40,585 bases of DNA from Actinomycetes bacterium (GTDB lineage: Bacteria > Actinomycetota > Acidimicrobiia > Acidimicrobiales > Ilumatobacteraceae): the NCBI GenBank assembly GCA_027491335.1, contig JAIXWJ010000003.1:1-40585 (forward strand), read 5' to 3'. Positions within the stretch are counted from its first letter, which is position 1. Every line of letters starts with the position of its first letter. Shown here in pieces: positions 9,317-17,234 of the stretch. Made by a program: the position numbers and the translations under genes. Under the pieces are notes generated by a model. It saw only the letters and a list, made by a program, of their open reading frames with translations, had not been told where the DNA came from and made no database searches.

Positions 9317-11032
9317 GTGCCCGTGAATCCGAACCGTTCTTTCGCTCCCGACGCGTCGTCGTCGATCACTCTGGACGGCGGCCAAGTGGCGCACCGGAAT
9401 CATGTCGAACAGAGTCGAATTCTCGAGCGACGTCTGTACTCGCCGAGACCGAGCGTGCACACGTTGGTGGGCAACGGGCTGTCCAACCAGACCTTCATCG
9501 AGGCCCCCGAGGGCGTGATCGCCATCGACACCGGCGAGTCCGTGGAAGAGATGCGCGACGCCATCGCCCAGCTGCGCACGGTCTGCGATCGACCGATCGT
9601 GGCGGTGATGTACACCCACTTCCATTACGTCGGGGGCACTCAGGCCGTTTTCGCCGATGGCGCCGCCGCCGATATCCCCATCTGGGCCCACGAAAAGGTG
9701 GCGTACAACCGGGCCCGAACCGCGTCCGAGATCTCCCCGGCGTATTCGCGCGGTCTGGTCGAGCAGTTCGCCATCAACTTGCCCGAATCCGGCCCCGACG
9801 GGCGGGTGAACGTGGGTCTCGGCCACTTCTACCGCAACCCGGCCCATGCCCCGTTCACCTCGGTGTTCGTCCCGCCGACCCACACCTTCGGGTCCGTGGC
9901 CTCCATTCGCGTGGCCGGCCTCGACATCGAGGTCACACTGGCGCCGTCCGATGCCGACGACTCGGTGACGTATTGGTTTCCGGCGTTGGGCGTGGCAGTC
10001 CACAACCTGGTCTGGCCCGTGCTGTTCAACATCTTCGCCATCCGGGGCGAGGAGTATCGCGACCCCCGGGTCCTGCTCACGGGCATCGATCACCTGCTTT
10101 CGCTGGGCGCCGAACACCTGGTGGCGGCCCATGGACCGCCCATGAGCGGGGTGTCGGAGATTCGTCGCCGGGTGACCCGCTACCGCGACTCCATCCAGTT
10201 CCTCTGGGATCAGAGCGTGCGTCATATAAATAGGGGTGTCTTGTCCGCAGACCTGGGGCACGCGATCTCGTTGCCCCAGTCGTACGACGACGATTTCATC
10301 ACCGCCGAGCGATACGGCGTGTCCGAGCACCACGTCAGGCAGATCCGCAACGGACTGTTCGGCTTCTTCGACGGCGATGAATCCCAACTCTTTCCACTTC
10401 CCTCCATCGAACGAAGCGACCGACTGATCGCCGGTTTCGGTGGTCGAGCGAAGGTTCGATCGTTGGTGGCCGACGCCATCGACGCCGACGACGTTCGGTG
10501 GGCCACCGAGATGGCCACGTGGTTGGTGCGATCGACGGATGCCGAGCAAGACGACCGCAACCTTTTGGCGCGCGCGTTGCGCATCATCGGACAACGATCA
10601 TCGGCGGCCAACATTCGAAGTTGGTGCCTCACTCGGGCGCTCAGTCTGGAAGGAGCCATCGACACGTCGCGATTGTTCCAACATCGCTTCGGTCGTCAGC
10701 AGATCCTGGCGTCACCCATCGAGCGATCGGTTCACGTGTTGCGCGTTCTGGTCGATCCGGAGTTGTTGGGAGACATCGATGTGCACGTGGGTTGGGACAT
10801 TGGCGACGGCGTGTCCACCGGCGTGCACTTCCGCAATGGCATCGCGTGCCCCACCGATGGCGACGGCTGCACGGCCGTTCTGCGGTGCACGCTCGAGAAT
10901 TGGGCCGACCTCATGACGGGACGCGCCACGTTGTCGGCGCTCGTGCGAGAGGCGACCGCGTCCATCACCGGTGACGATGTGGCCGCACTGGCCGCGTTGC
11001 GCGCCTGCGACCTCGAAGGACTTCGTTCATGA
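9317..11032 (+). CDS. Alkylsulfatase-like metallo-beta-lactamase-fold protein
   Basis: 571 residues. Residues about 30-300 form an MBL-fold hydrolase domain (AIDTGES strand, then the metal loop), about 310-430 resemble the alkylsulfatase dimerisation domain, and about 440-571 an SCP2-like domain that holds alkyl chains, the order seen in SdsA1/BDS1 enzymes that release sulfate from alkyl sulfates. The metal loop reads THFHYVGG (100-107), whereas active family members have THxHxDHxGG; the Asp-His pair seems deleted. Activity is therefore uncertain, and it may act on another substrate. The ATGA overlap with the arylsulfatase gene (11029-11032) points to a joint role in organosulfate use. No signal peptide is visible. 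Start chosen from the -10 spacing. Confidence 0.8.
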   Translation: MPVNPNRSFAPDASSSITLDGGQVAHRNHVEQSRILERRLYSPRPSVHTLVGNGLSNQTFIEAPEGVIAIDTGESVEEMRDAIAQLRTVCDRPIVAVMYTHFHYVGGTQAVFADGAAADIPIWAHEKVAYNRARTASEISPAYSRGLVEQFAINLPESGPDGRVNVGLGHFYRNPAHAPFTSVFVPPTHTFGSVASIRVAGLDIEVTLAPSDADDSVTYWFPALGVAVHNLVWPVLFNIFAIRGEEYRDPRVLLTGIDHLLSLGAEHLVAAHGPPMSGVSEIRRRVTRYRDSIQFLWDQSVRHINRGVLSADLGHAISLPQSYDDDFITAERYGVSEHHVRQIRNGLFGFFDGDESQLFPLPSIERSDRLIAGFGGRAKVRSLVADAIDADDVRWATEMATWLVRSTDAEQDDRNLLARALRIIGQRSSAANIRSWCLTRALSLEGAIDTSRLFQHRFGRQQILASPIERSVHVLRVLVDPELLGDIDVHVGWDIGDGVSTGVHFRNGIACPTDGDGCTAVLRCTLENWADLMTGRATLSALVREATASITGDDVAALAALRACDLEGLRS

Positions 11033-13356
11033 CTTCCATCCCGCGACCGACACAACCTTTCGCCGGCACGACCGGACGACTGATTCCCGAGTCCACGGGC
11101 GCCCCCGTCCAACAAGTGAAGGCTCCGAACGGAGCACCGAACATTCTCGTCATCATCCTCGATGACGTCGGTTTCGGTTCGTTCGGAACGTTCGGTGGTC
11201 CCGTGCCCACACCGGGGCTCGATCTGGTGGCGCGCACGGGGCTTCGTTACAACCGCTTCCACACCACGGCGTTGTGTTCGCCCACGCGCGCGGCGTTGTT
11301 GACCGGACGCAATCACCACGCGGTGCACATGGGTGGAATTCCCGAGATGGCCAACGGGTTTCCCGGATACGACACCATCATTCCTCCCGAAGCGGCCACC
11401 GTGGCGCAGGTGCTTCGCATGAACGGATACGCCACCGGTTGTTTCGGAAAGTGGCATCTCACTCCGATGTGGGAGATGGGGCCCGGTGGTCCCTTCGATC
11501 GTTGGCCCACCGGTTTGGGCTTCGATCGCTTCTACGGAATTCTGGGTGCGGAGTCCTCGCAGTACGAACCGCCGGTGTACGACCAGACGACGCCGATCTC
11601 GCCACACATCGGTCGCGACGACTACCACCTCACCGAGGATCTGGTGGACCAGGCCATCACCTGGGTCGATCGCGTGCGGGCCTCGTCACCCAACAAGCCG
11701 TTCTTCTGTTACCTGCCCACGCCCGCCGTGCACGCCCCGCACCATGTTCCACGCGAGTGGATCGACAAGTTCGCTGGTCGATTCGACGCCGGGTGGGACG
11801 CGTTGCGCGCCGAGATTTTCCAGCGACAAATCGAGCTTGGTGTGATTCCGGCCGACACCGAACTCACGCCGCGACCCGAGTCGATCATGTCGTGGGACGA
11901 ATACCCCGATCGGTACAAGCCGGTCGCGAGTCGTTTGATGGAGACCTTCGCGGCCTTCCTCGCGCACACCGACCATCACATTCACCGTTTGCTCGACGCG
12001 TTGCATCAGCGAGGCATGTTGGACGACACGCTGGTCTTCTACATCACGGGCGACAATGGGGCATCCGGTGAGGGAACGCTTCACGGTGCGTGGAGTGCTC
12101 CGTCGTTCCAGAACGGGCGACCGGAAGATCCCGAGTGGCTGCTCGAACGCATGGATGACTTCGGCAGTGCCGACTGCGAGAACCATTACAACTACCCGTG
12201 GGCATGGGCGCTGGATTCGCCGTTCCAGTGGATGAAACAGGTGGCGTCGCACTTCGGAGGCACGCGCAACGCGATGGCGGTGTCGTGGCCCAAGCGCATC
12301 GCTGACGCGGGCGGTCTGCGATCACAGTTTCACCATGTGGTCGATGTGGCTCCGACCATCTACGAAGCATGCGGTATCGAACAACCGTCTCGCGTGAACG
12401 GCATCGATCAGATGGAAGTGCACGGAACCTCGATGGCGTACACGTTCGATCAGGCCGATGCTGTCGATCGCCACGAAACGCAGTACTTCGAGATGATGGG
12501 AAATCGCGGCGTCTATCACCGCGGTTGGATGGCCTCGTGTTTCCACGGTCGTCCACCGTGGATTCGGTGGCAAGGCATGCCGTTCGATGGCGAACAAGAG
12601 CGCTGGGAGCTGTACGACCTGCGCACCGACTTCTCGCAAGCCGTCGACGTGGCCGCGAGGTATCCGGAGAAGTTGGCCGAGTTGATGGAGGTCTTCGATC
12701 GCGAGGCTCGACGCAACAGCGTGTACCCGATGCGCGATCCGGGATCGGGGTCGCAACAAGTTGCTCCGGTGCCGATCAGTCTCGGAGACCTCACCAAGAT
12801 GACCTACACCTCGGCGCACGTGCGCATGCCGGAGGCCAACGTGGTGAACGTGAAGAACTCCTCGTGGCGCATGACGGCGGTGATCGACGTCGACGCCGAA
12901 GCTCAGGGAGTGATCGCTTGCCAAGGTGGCAACATGGCCGGGTGGTCGTTGTACCTGTCGACGAGCGGCATACCGACGTTTCATTACAACTGGTTCGGAC
13001 ATCAACACACCTCGGTGGCATCGCCGCACGCTTTGGCCACCGGGCGACACGAGATCGAGATGGTGTTCGCGTACGACGGCGGCTTCGCCGCCGGGGGTGA
13101 CGTGATGTTGTCCGTGGACGGAGTCGTGGTGGCGATGGGTCGCGTTCCCAACACCGTGCCGGTGATCTTCTCGATGAGCGGCGAGACCTTCGATGTCGGC
13201 GTGGACACGGGAGCACCCGTTGGTCCGTATCCGCACCAATTCCCCTTCTCCGGTTCGATCGTGGGGGTGACCATCGAACGCTTGGGGGAACGCCCAGCCG
13301 AGGTGACGGACGCCATGCGGAGCGGTCATATCCGTGCCACCTTGAGTTCCCAATGA
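11029..13356 (+). CDS. Arylsulfatase (formylglycine-dependent)
   Basis: 775 residues, AtsA-type sulfatase. The N-terminal metal-binding strand VIILDDVG holds Asp45-Asp46. The sulfatase signature C-x-P-x-R is CSPTR with Cys83, the residue that FGE/SUMF1-type enzymes oxidise to formylglycine, followed by LLTGRN. A second signature region, GCFGKWHL, lies near residues 131-138. A C-terminal beta-rich region (about 590-775) is typical of long arylsulfatases. It hydrolyses sulfate esters to release sulfate. No secretion signal is evident, so it may act in the cytoplasm or be exported otherwise. It is coupled to the upstream alkylsulfatase-like gene by a 4-base overlap. No formylglycine-generating enzyme lies in the window. 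Confidence 0.95.
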   Translation: MTSIPRPTQPFAGTTGRLIPESTGAPVQQVKAPNGAPNILVIILDDVGFGSFGTFGGPVPTPGLDLVARTGLRYNRFHTTALCSPTRAALLTGRNHHAVHMGGIPEMANGFPGYDTIIPPEAATVAQVLRMNGYATGCFGKWHLTPMWEMGPGGPFDRWPTGLGFDRFYGILGAESSQYEPPVYDQTTPISPHIGRDDYHLTEDLVDQAITWVDRVRASSPNKPFFCYLPTPAVHAPHHVPREWIDKFAGRFDAGWDALRAEIFQRQIELGVIPADTELTPRPESIMSWDEYPDRYKPVASRLMETFAAFLAHTDHHIHRLLDALHQRGMLDDTLVFYITGDNGASGEGTLHGAWSAPSFQNGRPEDPEWLLERMDDFGSADCENHYNYPWAWALDSPFQWMKQVASHFGGTRNAMAVSWPKRIADAGGLRSQFHHVVDVAPTIYEACGIEQPSRVNGIDQMEVHGTSMAYTFDQADAVDRHETQYFEMMGNRGVYHRGWMASCFHGRPPWIRWQGMPFDGEQERWELYDLRTDFSQAVDVAARYPEKLAELMEVFDREARRNSVYPMRDPGSGSQQVAPVPISLGDLTKMTYTSAHVRMPEANVVNVKNSSWRMTAVIDVDAEAQGVIACQGGNMAGWSLYLSTSGIPTFHYNWFGHQHTSVASPHALATGRHEIEMVFAYDGGFAAGGDVMLSVDGVVVAMGRVPNTVPVIFSMSGETFDVGVDTGAPVGPYPHQFPFSGSIVGVTIERLGERPAEVTDAMRSGHIRATLSSQ

Positions 13357-13370
13357 TCGCGGACCGGGCG

Positions 13371-13376
13371 TAACCT
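13371..13376 (+). promoter_or_regulatory. -10 box TAACCT before the polyprenyl synthase
   Basis: TAACCT is followed by exactly 6 bases and GTG 13383, with no Shine-Dalgarno sequence, so a leaderless transcript is inferred. Confidence 0.6.
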
Positions 13377-13382
13377 GACGCC

Positions 13383-14357
13383 GTGAGCGCCCAGCCACTT
13401 TTCGATCTTGCGAACTCGACCGACGATCGTCGTCGTGTGGAGGAGGCCCTGCTGGCCTCGGTGCGCACCCCGGACGCGTATCTCACCGAGATCGCCTCGC
13501 ATCTGCTGGTGGCCGGTGGAAAGCGTTTGCGCCCCATGTTCTCGGTGGTCGCCTCGCAGGTGGCCGGCGCACCCGCCACCGATGATGCGGTGCAGGGCGG
13601 CATTTCGTGCGAGCTGGTTCATCTCGGTTCGCTCTATCACGACGACGTGATGGACGAGTCCCCCACGCGACGCGGAGTGGACACGGTGAACGCCAAGTGG
13701 GGCAACCTGCAGGCGATTCTGGCCGGAGACTTCTTGCTGGCGCGGGCGTCGGAGATCGCGGCATCGCTGGGCACCGAAGTGGCCGGACTGCTGGCACGCA
13801 CCATCGGACGCTTGTGCGAGGGTCAGATCGAGGAACTGCGACACACGTACAACGTGGCTCGCCCGGTCGACAGTTATCTGTCGTCCATCAACGGCAAGAC
13901 CGCGTCCTTGTACGGAACGGCGGCGCGGATCGGCGGACTGGTGTCGAAGTTCGATCGCAAGACCGTCGACGCACTCACCGCATTCGGTGATGCCTACGGA
14001 ATGGTCTTCCAGATCGTCGATGATCTCTTGGACATCTCGTCCACCGACGAACAGTTGGGCAAGCCCGCGGGTCACGACATGGTCGAAGGTGTGTACACCT
14101 TGCCGGTGTTGCACACGCTCGCCAGCGGCGGAGTGCCCGCTCGCGAGTTGGCCGATCTGTTGGGCAAACCGTTGAGCCCGGTGGAAAAGGACAAGGCGTT
14201 GTCGATCGTGCGCTCCAGCGGCGGTATCGACGCCGCGATCGCGTTGGCTCGAACTTACGTGGACGCCGCCGAGCAGGCCTGCGACCAGCTGCCGAACTCG
14301 GCGGCCACCATGGCGCTGCGCGCGACCCCGGCCGCTCTGCTGGCCTCGGTGGGGTGA
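13383..14357 (+). CDS. Polyprenyl diphosphate synthase (trans, long-chain type)
   Basis: 324 residues. Shows GKRLRP (46-51), the first Asp-rich motif DDVMD (87-91) that binds Mg-diphosphate, GKTASL (171-176) and the second Asp-rich motif DDLLD (213-217). It condenses isopentenyl diphosphate onto an allylic diphosphate. Small residues just before the first motif (Gly82, Ser83) fit a long-chain product such as the menaquinone side chain, by analogy with heptaprenyl/octaprenyl synthases; geranylgeranyl diphosphate is a weaker alternative. It heads the stretch that ends with the heliorhodopsin, and ispD/ispF of the precursor pathway lie at 34129-35390. GTG start fits the -10 box. Confidence 0.93.
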   Translation: MSAQPLFDLANSTDDRRRVEEALLASVRTPDAYLTEIASHLLVAGGKRLRPMFSVVASQVAGAPATDDAVQGGISCELVHLGSLYHDDVMDESPTRRGVDTVNAKWGNLQAILAGDFLLARASEIAASLGTEVAGLLARTIGRLCEGQIEELRHTYNVARPVDSYLSSINGKTASLYGTAARIGGLVSKFDRKTVDALTAFGDAYGMVFQIVDDLLDISSTDEQLGKPAGHDMVEGVYTLPVLHTLASGGVPARELADLLGKPLSPVEKDKALSIVRSSGGIDAAIALARTYVDAAEQACDQLPNSAATMALRATPAALLASVG

Positions 14358-14375
14358 CACAGCCTCCCGTCTTGA

Positions 14376-14381
14376 TACCCT
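14376..14381 (+). promoter_or_regulatory. -10 box TACCCT before the small Cys-rich gene
   Basis: TACCCT lies 7 bases before ATG 14389. The intervening AGGGGGT could also serve as a weak ribosome-binding sequence, so a leaderless start is likely but not certain. Confidence 0.55.
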
Positions 14382-14388
14382 AGGGGGT

Positions 14389-14562
14389 ATGTGTAGACGA
14401 GTGAATTGCAGTCAATGTGGAAAGCCGTCGTGGGCCGGATGCGGCGCTCACGTGGAGAGCGTCCTGGGAGACGTTCCCAAGAATGAGCGGTGTCGTTGCG
14501 ATGAGCAACCACCCGCGAAGAATCAGCGCAAGGGATTCATCGCCACGATGATGGGTCGCTGA
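14389..14562 (+). CDS. Small Cys-rich protein (GKPSWAGCG family)
   Basis: 57 residues with cysteines at 2, 7, 10, 18, 35 and 37; the pattern CSQCGKPSWAGCGAHVE followed by RCRC matches a widespread, uncharacterised bacterial family of about 60 residues. The paired cysteines suggest one zinc site. A function in redox or metal handling is inference. Its TGA overlaps the ATG of the rhodanese gene (TGATG at 14560-14564), so the two are translated together. Start is set by the -10 box and because the ATG immediately precedes the conserved Cys-Arg opening. Confidence 0.8.
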   Translation: MCRRVNCSQCGKPSWAGCGAHVESVLGDVPKNERCRCDEQPPAKNQRKGFIATMMGR

Positions 14563-14951
14563 TGAGGCGCGCACTGATCATCACCGGAGTCGCGGCCACG
14601 CTTTTGCTCGGATGCGGTGGCGACACGTCGTCCACCGGGGGGAACGAAGCTAAGGCAGCGGTCGAGTCCGCCGTCGAAGCGGGCACCGTCATCATTGATG
14701 TTCGTTCCGTCGAGGAATTCTCGGCCGGTCACCTCGAGGGCGCACTGAACTTCAACGTCGAGGACGGGACCCTCGCCACCCAACTTTCGGTTCTCGATCC
14801 CGCCGCCGAATACATCTTGTACTGCCGCAGCGGTCGTCGATCCGCGATCGCCGTCGACATGATGCGCAACGCCGGATTCGACGCGGTCGTCGACCTGGGT
14901 TCCATTGAGGATGCCTCGAAGTCCACGGGACTGCCGATCACCACCAACTGA
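14562..14951 (+). CDS. Rhodanese-domain lipoprotein
   Basis: 129 residues. Lipoprotein signal with lipobox LLLGC (Cys18), short linker, then a single rhodanese domain (about 33-125) with IIDVRSVEEFSAGHLEGA and active-site loop YCRSGRRS, where Cys88 would carry the persulfide. It is predicted to sit on the outer face of the membrane and transfer or hold sulfane sulfur; the physiological acceptor is unknown. Its translation is coupled to the 57-residue Cys-rich protein. The heliorhodopsin gene starts 64 bases downstream and may be in the same transcript. Confidence 0.92.
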   Translation: MRRALIITGVAATLLLGCGGDTSSTGGNEAKAAVESAVEAGTVIIDVRSVEEFSAGHLEGALNFNVEDGTLATQLSVLDPAAEYILYCRSGRRSAIAVDMMRNAGFDAVVDLGSIEDASKSTGLPITTN

Positions 14952-15004
14952 CGTTGGGATCCGACAACGGGCACCCGGAAGTTGGGACAATACCTCTCGA
15001 ACCC

Positions 15005-15010
15005 GAGGAG
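15005..15010 (+). promoter_or_regulatory. Ribosome-binding site GAGGAG of the heliorhodopsin
   Basis: GAGGAG ends 5 bases before ATG 15016. Unlike most first genes in this window, this one has a clear Shine-Dalgarno sequence. It decides the start over longer in-frame extensions that would run into the rhodanese gene. Confidence 0.75.
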
Positions 15011-15015
15011 TACCC

Positions 15016-15753
15016 ATGAAGTCGTTGCAACGTCTGAACATCATCGCCACCATCCTGCATCTGGTGCAGGGAGTCGCGATCCTGCTGCTGGCGAATGACT
15101 TCGCATTGCCGGTCACCAGCTTCTTCTGGAACGACGCACCCAACAATCGCCTCGACGTGACGCGTCTGGATCGCATGTTTGATGTGTCGGTTGCCTGGGC
15201 CGGAGCAACGTTCCTGTTCTTGTCGGCGCTGTTTCACTTCATCGTGTCGACGGTTGGTCGCTCCAAGTACGACGGCGAAATCGCTGCGGAGCAGAACCGC
15301 TTCCGCTGGGTGGAGTACTCGATCTCGTCGACGTTGATGATTCTCACCATCTGCCTGGTGTTCGGCATTGGCGATGTGGCGGGCCTCATCGGTATCGCCG
15401 GCGCGAACGTGGCGATGATCTTGTTCGGCTGGATCATGGAAGTGGTCAACAAGCCCGGACGCGAGGTGTGGTGGACGCCGTTCTGGTTCGGCTGCATCGT
15501 GGGTGTGATGCCGTGGATCGGCCTGCTGATTTATCTCTTCGGCCCCGGCGACGAGATGCCCAAGTTCGTGTACGGAATCTTCGTGAGCATCTTCATCTTC
15601 TTCAACTTGTTCGCGCTGAATCAGTATCTGCAGTACCGCAAGAAGGGTCGCTGGGCGGATTACGTGTACGGCGAGAAGATGTATTTGTGGCTGAGCCTGA
15701 TCGCCAAGAGCGCATTGGCGTGGCAGCTCTACGGGAACACGCTCTCCGCCTGA
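15016..15753 (+). CDS. Heliorhodopsin
   Basis: 245 residues with seven hydrophobic segments. It matches heliorhodopsins throughout: LANDFALP in the first extracellular region, FRWVEYSISS with Glu100 as Schiff-base counterion (Glu107 in the 48C12 protein), ILFGW, PFWFGC, PWIGLLIY, the SLIAKSALAWQ motif of helix 7 with Lys231 as the retinal lysine. Heliorhodopsins are light-absorbing retinal proteins inserted in the membrane with the N-terminus inside, opposite to type-1 rhodopsins, and do not pump ions in the members tested. The length is typical. No beta-carotene cleavage or carotenoid gene lies in the window, so retinal must come from elsewhere. The 3' end overlaps the convergent MFS gene by 25 bases. 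Confidence 0.97.
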   Translation: MKSLQRLNIIATILHLVQGVAILLLANDFALPVTSFFWNDAPNNRLDVTRLDRMFDVSVAWAGATFLFLSALFHFIVSTVGRSKYDGEIAAEQNRFRWVEYSISSTLMILTICLVFGIGDVAGLIGIAGANVAMILFGWIMEVVNKPGREVWWTPFWFGCIVGVMPWIGLLIYLFGPGDEMPKFVYGIFVSIFIFFNLFALNQYLQYRKKGRWADYVYGEKMYLWLSLIAKSALAWQLYGNTLSA

Positions 15754-17048
15754 GTCGTGTTTCCGAGGGACGACGGTTCTAGCTGTTGGTCGTTCTCGTC
15801 GTCCGGTTCATCCTGATCAATATCGGCGCGACGCATCACGAAGAGGCCAGCGGTGCCGAGCGAAGCAACGATGGTTGCCACGACCATCAAGCTGATGGCT
15901 CCCGCGTTCGTCTCGAATGCCAGCGTCGTCACGATTCCCGCGAGAAAGGCGATGTTGTACGACAGGTCGTAAGCGGCGAACGTTCGTCCACCGGCCCCGC
16001 GGCGGGCATTCGACTGAATGGTGGCGTCGGTACACAGACGAAGGTTCTGGAAGAAGAAGGCGACGAGTAGAACGTTCGTGAGGTAGGCGAAGCGATCATC
16101 GATGGCGCATGACAGCCCGGTCGACATTGACGTGGCCGCGAAGGTGAGAACCGTCAATGGCTTGCGGTGGAGATGCTCGTTCACCCATTCGGCGGTCAGC
16201 GTTCCGAGAAACGATCCCAGACCGTTGCAGGCCACCACAGAACCGAAGGCGATGGTTGTTCCCGTGGCGAGGGAGTCCACCCGAAGTGCGGTGGCCGCGA
16301 GTATTCCACCGAAGATCAATCGATGCGAACTGGTGGCCACGATGGAGTAGCGAGTCTTGGCATGACGGAACTGTTTCACGACCTCGGCCCACGTGACCTC
16401 CACGTGCTCGGCGCCTCCACCGAGGGGAGTACGAATTCGACACCACATCAGCATGGCCACCGAATGCCCGACGATCACCAGAATCATCGCGGTCACCCCC
16501 ATGTAACGCGAGGCAAGGATCGCGATCGACGCGCCGACGACGCCTGACACCGAACTCAACATCAAACTCAACGAGTTGGCTGCCACCAGTTCGTGATCGC
16601 GGACCACGTGGCGGACGCTGGCGATACGCGCGTTGTACAACACACGATTCGTGCATAGTCCGAGTGCCCACAGCACGGCCGCCGTTCCGGACCAATCGGC
16701 GATCAACACGAAAATGAGCGTCGCGGAGAGAGCGATCCGGAGGAACTGGCCGCTGACCAGAATCGTTCGGCGCGAGAAGTGATCCGCGAGCCATCCGGCA
16801 ACGGGACCGGCGATCAACAAAGGGATGGCGGCCGCCACCACCATGTGCATCAGCCTGGTGTTGGTTGGACCCTCGGAGCGAGCCAGCAGTAGCTGCGTCG
16901 TGAGGATCACCGAGAGAGCCGCGTCGGAGATTTGTCCGAGAACTTGACCACCAATGAGGCGGCGAACGTCCACGTACTTCAGCAATGCCAGACGCGAAAC
17001 ATGAACCGACTTGTCGTGGCGTAGAAGCGTCTTCTCGGCTCGACTCAT
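15729..17048 (-). CDS. MFS transporter (MFS_3/EntS-like exporter)
   Basis: 439 residues from ATG 17048, with about 11-12 hydrophobic segments. Between segments 2 and 3 it has GWLADHFSRRT, the major facilitator motif A (G-x-x-x-D-x-x-x-R-R). The order and the QxxGQ-like start resemble exporters of the MFS_3 group (siderophore or macrolide exporters). Substrate unknown. The acidic C-terminal tail (DQDEPDDEND) is hydrophilic. An open frame continues 41 codons upstream to 17171 but is Arg-rich and unlikely coding. Divergent from the polysaccharide operon, so a role in the same pathway is possible but unproven. Confidence 0.85.
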   Translation of the reverse strand: MSRAEKTLLRHDKSVHVSRLALLKYVDVRRLIGGQVLGQISDAALSVILTTQLLLARSEGPTNTRLMHMVVAAAIPLLIAGPVAGWLADHFSRRTILVSGQFLRIALSATLIFVLIADWSGTAAVLWALGLCTNRVLYNARIASVRHVVRDHELVAANSLSLMLSSVSGVVGASIAILASRYMGVTAMILVIVGHSVAMLMWCRIRTPLGGGAEHVEVTWAEVVKQFRHAKTRYSIVATSSHRLIFGGILAATALRVDSLATGTTIAFGSVVACNGLGSFLGTLTAEWVNEHLHRKPLTVLTFAATSMSTGLSCAIDDRFAYLTNVLLVAFFFQNLRLCTDATIQSNARRGAGGRTFAAYDLSYNIAFLAGIVTTLAFETNAGAISLMVVATIVASLGTAGLFVMRRADIDQDEPDDENDQQLEPSSLGNTTQAESVFP

Positions 17049-17222
17049 GGTCACGTTGTGAAAACTATTGACTCGGTGCGTTCGGTCGCAGTTGTGCCGG
17101 TGAACGATGAGCGTACGTTTGAAGAACAATCGAGTTCGACCCATGTTCCGACGATCCGATTCGTTCACCAACTTGTCGATCGACGGTTGGTTGTTGGCAT
17201 TCCTGCCGAAACCTGGCGTTGT

Positions 17223-17228
17223 TACCTT
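17223..17228 (+). promoter_or_regulatory. -10 box TACCTT of the polysaccharide operon
   Basis: TACCTT is followed by 6 bases and GTG 17235. This supports GTG 17235 as start of the first glycosyltransferase instead of GTG 17058. Confidence 0.55.
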
Positions 17229-17234
17229 CCGTCC

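Noticed and set aside
9176-10594. 472-codon minus-strand frame over the alkylsulfatase gene
   Set aside because: Antisense shadow; composition is His/Gly/Arg-rich and the plus strand encodes a recognisable MBL-fold protein.
17058-17234. Longer start of the GT32 glycosyltransferase
   Set aside because: The extra 59 residues do not resemble the family and would occupy the divergent promoter region; a -10 box supports GTG 17235.
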